This document shows, piece after piece, positions 41,675-44,657 of a stretch of 44,657 nucleotides of DNA (position 1 is the first letter of the stretch; each line of letters opens with the position of its first letter). Position numbers and translations under genes: made by a program. The DNA is taken from the NCBI GenBank assembly GCA_028821775.1, contig JAPKFB010000040.1:1-44657 (forward strand), in the 5' to 3' direction. The notes below the pieces were generated by a model. It was not told the DNA's origin. It made no database searches and worked only from the letters and a program-made list of their open reading frames with translations. This stretch comes from Roseibacillus sp. (GTDB lineage Bacteria > Verrucomicrobiota > Verrucomicrobiia > Verrucomicrobiales > Akkermansiaceae).

Positions 41675-43282
41675 TCAGGGAGCGGAGTCCGGATTCACGA
41701 TTCGAGGGAAGACCGGCTTTTGTTTTCCAATCTCATGCCCGACCGGAAGCAGTCCCCAGGCGAGGTCGTCGATTTTGGCGGGGATCAATTCCACCGCGCG
41801 GAGTTGACCGAGGATCTTGGCCGAAGCGGCAGGCAAGGCCGGTGAGAGGAGGACCCCCAAGTGGGCGCAGGACTCACAGAGGTGGTGAAGAATGGTGGCC
41901 ACCCGGTCAGACTGGCTCTCGTCCTTCCTCAATTCGAAGGGCGGGTTCCGTTCAATGAATTGGTTGCAGTGGACCACATGGCCATTGATGGCCTTGAGCG
42001 CACCAGGAACATCGTAAAGATCCATGGCCGCGAGATAAGCGGCAGTCGATTGCTGGAGTGAGGAGCGAACGGCCTCGCAGTCATCGTCGGTGTAGGATGA
42101 TTCCCGGAGTTCTCCACCGATGAAACGCTTGGTCATGTTCAAGGATCGGTTGAGCAGGTTCCCGAGGTCATTGGCGAGCTCGGAGTTGAAGAGCGAGATG
42201 AGGCGCTGGACATCGAAGGTGCTGTCCTTGCCCGTGATGATATCGCGCACGACGTAGTAGCGCACGGCATCAACGCTGAAGTGCTCCGCCAGTTCTGCAG
42301 GGTCGACCACGTTGTTGAGGGACTTGGACATCTTCTCCTGGTCCTCTTCGCCTTCCCCCAGCTCCTCTTTTTTCTTCTTAATGTTCCACCATCCGTGAAC
42401 GAGGAGGGTGGGCATCTGGTCCTCACTGAAGCCCATGGCGTGAAGCATGCAGGGCCAGTAGATGGCATGCGCCGGAACCAGGATGTCCTTGCCGATGATC
42501 TGGACATTGGCAGGCCAGAGGGCTGCAAAATCCGGGAGGGAATCGCCGCCCTCGTCGCCATAACCAGCGAAGGAGATGTAGTTGATGAGAGCATCGAACC
42601 AGACGTAGGTCACGAAGTTGGAATCGAAGGGCAGTTCGATTCCCCAGTGAAGACGTTCCTTGGGGCGTGATATACAGAGGTCGGTATCCTCGGCGCGCTC
42701 GATGGCATTGAGAACCTCTGTGCGACGAAACTCAGGAAGGATGCCGAACTTTCCTGAGGTGACGGCCTCCTTGAGCCAGGCAGCGTGCTCGGAGAGTTTG
42801 AAATACCAGTTCTCTTCTTCGAGTTCGACGACCTCGCCCCACTCCGTTCCAAACTCTCCTTTTTCGTTGCGATCCTTCTCAGTGAGATACTGTTCTTGGC
42901 GCACCGAGTAGAATCCGCGGTAGGCCTTCTTATAGAGCTGCCCTTGGTCATGCAGGGTGCTCAGGATGCGCTGGACACATAGTTTGTGACGATCGTCGGT
43001 TGTCTCGGCCCAGCCGTCATACTCGACTCCGAGCGTCTTCCAGAGGTTGATGAATTTTTTAGTGTTGCGCTTGGCCAGGGTTGCCACGTTCACGCCTTCC
43101 TGATCGGCGGTTTGCTGCATTTTCTGGCCGTGCTGATCGACCCCGGTCAGGAAGAACACCTCGTCGCCACGCAGGCGACGGTAGCGAGCGATGACATCGG
43201 CGAGGACTTTCTCGTAGGCATGTCCGATGTGGGGAGCGCCATTGGGATAGTCGATGGCGGTGGTGATGAAGAACTTGGGCAC
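41675..43282 (-). CDS. metG: methionyl-tRNA synthetase
   Basis: A 535-residue class I synthetase that charges tRNA-Met. The HIGH motif is in YPNGAPHIGHAY (residues 17-21). TGVDQHGQKMQQTADQEGVN belongs to the catalytic domain, followed by FVTYVWFDALINYISFAGYG and, after a Lys/Glu-rich insert (NIKKKKEELGEGEEDQ), the KMSKS motif at about 317-321. The anticodon-binding helical domain contains NDLGNLLNRSLNMTKRFI. No CxxC zinc knuckle is present where expected (GFYSVRQEQYLTEKD), so this is the zinc-less type. The C-terminal EMAP/Arc1-like tRNA-binding domain is absent. The start is GTG. A TPR gene lies upstream on the same strand. Confidence 0.96.
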   Translation of the reverse strand: MPKFFITTAIDYPNGAPHIGHAYEKVLADVIARYRRLRGDEVFFLTGVDQHGQKMQQTADQEGVNVATLAKRNTKKFINLWKTLGVEYDGWAETTDDRHKLCVQRILSTLHDQGQLYKKAYRGFYSVRQEQYLTEKDRNEKGEFGTEWGEVVELEEENWYFKLSEHAAWLKEAVTSGKFGILPEFRRTEVLNAIERAEDTDLCISRPKERLHWGIELPFDSNFVTYVWFDALINYISFAGYGDEGGDSLPDFAALWPANVQIIGKDILVPAHAIYWPCMLHAMGFSEDQMPTLLVHGWWNIKKKKEELGEGEEDQEKMSKSLNNVVDPAELAEHFSVDAVRYYVVRDIITGKDSTFDVQRLISLFNSELANDLGNLLNRSLNMTKRFIGGELRESSYTDDDCEAVRSSLQQSTAAYLAAMDLYDVPGALKAINGHVVHCNQFIERNPPFELRKDESQSDRVATILHHLCESCAHLGVLLSPALPAASAKILGQLRAVELIPAKIDDLAWGLLPVGHEIGKQKPVFPRIVNPDSAP

Positions 43283-43384
43283 GTGAGGGGAGTCGAATAT
43301 TGGTTCTCGAGTGCGGATTGCGATCGAGCGAGGCGCTTCTAGCAGAGATTTCCACCAGCGGGAACCGCGAACCGGAGATCCCTT

Positions 43385-43759
43385 TCAGGGCGCCTCCGGT
43401 GGCTCGGTCTCATTCTCTTCTTTGACGATCTTGCCCCCCAAGGAAAGGATGCGGGCGCGTCCTTTGGCATCTTCGGCCAAGGCGATCTGGCCCGCCTGGA
43501 CGTACATTTGGGAGAGGGCGGTCCAGGCGAGGAGGTCGTTGGGGCGCAGGGTGGTTGCCTGGAGTCCGCAGCCGATCGCCTCCTTGATTTCTCCGGTCTT
43601 GAGCAGGCTCATTCCCAGCGCGTGCCATCCGTCAAAGAATTCGGAATCGAGTTCCACCGCCCGTCGGTAGGCGGTGACGGCCCGATCAAATTCGCCGGTG
43701 GCGAGATGGGCATTTCCTTGGTCGAAGGCGTCGGAGGCCTCGGAGTCAGCCATGGGCAT
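43385..43759 (-). CDS. small TPR protein
   Basis: A 124-residue protein made of about three tetratricopeptide repeats: ASDAFDQGNAHLATGEFDRA, VTAYRRAVELDSEFFDGWHA, LGMSLLKTGEIKEAIGCGLQ and so on, with the usual W/L/G/Y/A/F/A/P spacing. TPRs mediate protein-protein contacts. There is no signal peptide. The acidic tail ends EENETEPPEAP. It lies 6 bases downstream of the SurA/PpiD-like gene and about 100 bases upstream of metG, so all three may share a transcript. The start is ATG 43759, with a second ATG two codons later. Confidence 0.85.
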   Translation of the reverse strand: MPMADSEASDAFDQGNAHLATGEFDRAVTAYRRAVELDSEFFDGWHALGMSLLKTGEIKEAIGCGLQATTLRPNDLLAWTALSQMYVQAGQIALAEDAKGRARILSLGGKIVKEENETEPPEAP

Positions 43760-43765
43760 GCGATC

Positions 43766-44657
43766 CTAATTTGTTTCAGGCAAGGTTAGCTCGGCGGTGG
43801 CCCGCTGCTGGGCAAACCAGTTGTAGAGGACCATGTTCTGATTGCGGGTCTTCTGGGAGTCCACCTGAGTGTCGAGGACGGTTTCCAGGTTGGGATTTTC
43901 GTAAACCTCGCGTTTGTCGACGAGGAGGAAGATGGAGCGATTGATTCCGAGGTCCTCGTTCGCTTCGGTGAACACTTTGGAGAGTTCCCCGGGATTCGTT
44001 GTGATGCAGAGCCTGAACTCGCTCATTTCAGCACCGGCTCCGAGAGCGGTGGCGTTTCTGCGGGTGATGGGCTTGAGCTCGAGAGCGGCGGCGGCCTCTG
44101 CAAAGGTTTTTCCGCCTGCAAGGGCCTCGGTGATGGTCTCGTGCTTCTCCTTGGCATCTTTTTCCACCGCCTTCATGGCCCGTGATCTCACCAGGTTGAG
44201 ACGCACTTCGTCCCGGGCTTCCTCATAGGAAAGTTCCTTGGGTTCGATGATCTCAAGGACTTGAAAAAAGAGCCATTGATCGGTCCCGAGCCGATTGACC
44301 TTCGCTTTGTTCAAGTCGCTTTCAAAGATGACATCAACGCCGGTCTTGTTGCGCACGTCCTGGAGGTCGTCAGCAAGCTGCGCGGGGAGGGCTGCCTTGG
44401 TCACCAATTCTGTGGTGATGATCGTAAAATTGTATTTTGAGGCCAGCTCCGCAATGGAGGTGCCATTCAGCTGAAGATCATCGAGCATCTGGTCAAACTT
44501 TCCGCCCAACTTGATGATCGCGGCCTGGCGCTCCTCGGCAGTGAGTTTCACCGGAGGATCATCTACGGGCTTGGGCTTTACCTCGTTCTTGGCTTCCACG
44601 TCCTTGGCTTCCACGTCCTTGGCTTCCACGTCCTTGGCTTCCACGTCCTTGGCTTCC
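43766..44657 (-). CDS. SurA/PpiD-like periplasmic folding factor, C-terminal part (partial)
   Basis: The frame is open through the right edge of the window, so the N-terminus, with any signal peptide or membrane anchor, is missing. What is seen (about 296 residues) starts with a KD-VEA repeat, then a charged helical segment and YEEARDEVRLNLVRSRAMKA followed by VEKDAKEKHETITEALAGGK. This pattern (ALxxGKTFAEAAAALELKP...) is that of PpiD/SurA-type proteins C-terminal to their parvulin domain. The last 100 residues predict a mixed domain. I infer a periplasmic chaperone or peptidyl-prolyl isomerase; no complete parvulin domain is visible. The apparent GTG start at 44644 is only a repeat codon. 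Confidence 0.6.
   Translation of the reverse strand, partial: EAKDVEAKDVEAKDVEAKDVEAKNEVKPKPVDDPPVKLTAEERQAAIIKLGGKFDQMLDDLQLNGTSIAELASKYNFTIITTELVTKAALPAQLADDLQDVRNKTGVDVIFESDLNKAKVNRLGTDQWLFFQVLEIIEPKELSYEEARDEVRLNLVRSRAMKAVEKDAKEKHETITEALAGGKTFAEAAAALELKPITRRNATALGAGAEMSEFRLCITTNPGELSKVFTEANEDLGINRSIFLLVDKREVYENPNLETVLDTQVDSQKTRNQNMVLYNWFAQQRATAELTLPETN
44591..44657 (-). repeat. 15-bp coding tandem repeat at window edge
   Basis: The unit GGCTTCCACGTCCTT (plus strand) occurs four times without mismatch and continues into the window edge; the next unit upstream differs. It encodes EAKDV units in the SurA/PpiD-like protein. The number of units cannot be known because the repeat runs off the window. 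Confidence 0.92.

Overview
The window (about 60% GC) looks like chromosomal DNA of a Verrucomicrobiota bacterium, probably Verrucomicrobiales and probably marine. This is inferred from gene content, not from a database search: a eukaryotic-type HisA, GYF_2 plus DUF4190 membrane proteins, a secreted formylglycine-generating-enzyme-like protein, secreted CAZyme-like proteins, a HEAT/TPR periplasmic protein, a compatible-solute locus and a putative Na+/H+ antiporter. Shine-Dalgarno sequences are mostly weak, and many starts are GTG or TTG.

Layout. 1-2094: a gene-poor stretch with a decayed MORN-type gene and one secreted TIM-barrel-like protein. 2095-2450: tmRNA (minus). 3148-5280: a possible 35-residue membrane peptide, two GNAT acetyltransferases and a bactofilin. 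5325-10276: housekeeping genes on the plus strand (menG/ubiE, hisC, a zinc-ribbon membrane protein overlapping mnmE). 10336-10752: a wrecked sirtuin. 10795-16124: a large secreted HEAT/TPR protein, tRNA-Ser(TGA), glycerate kinase and fabD with a hairpin behind it. 16259-19905 (minus): a secreted polysaccharide-lyase-like gene preceded by two decayed reading frames. 20354-20430: tRNA-Asp(GTC) with a clear intrinsic terminator. 20708-21086: a decayed zinc-ribbon gene.

21090-27695 is the most coherent accessory system: two divergent operons. On the minus strand lie a GpgS-like glucosyl-3-phosphoglycerate synthase, a GT4 glycosyltransferase and a HAD hydrolase. On the plus strand lie an MggS/MggA-like GT4 and a GH13_18 phosphorylase of the glucosylglycerate type. 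Together they suggest synthesis and recycling of glucosylglycerate and a glycosylated derivative such as mannosylglucosylglycerate, which are compatible solutes.

27834-38366: a secreted FGE-like protein, hisA, mtfA, a coiled-coil membrane protein, fabI, two tandem GYF_2/DUF4190 proteins, ribE behind a putative Na+/H+ antiporter, a thioredoxin-fold lipoprotein and trxB. 38511-41560: the PilB/GspE ATPase and PilC/GspF platform protein. 41675-44657 (minus): metG, a TPR protein and the C-terminal part of a SurA/PpiD-like protein that runs off the window edge.

A recurring theme is gene decay. At least five recognisable remnants (MORN, sirtuin, SHD1-like, Ig-like tail, zinc ribbon), plus an orphan Tat signal peptide, sit in gaps that would otherwise look empty.
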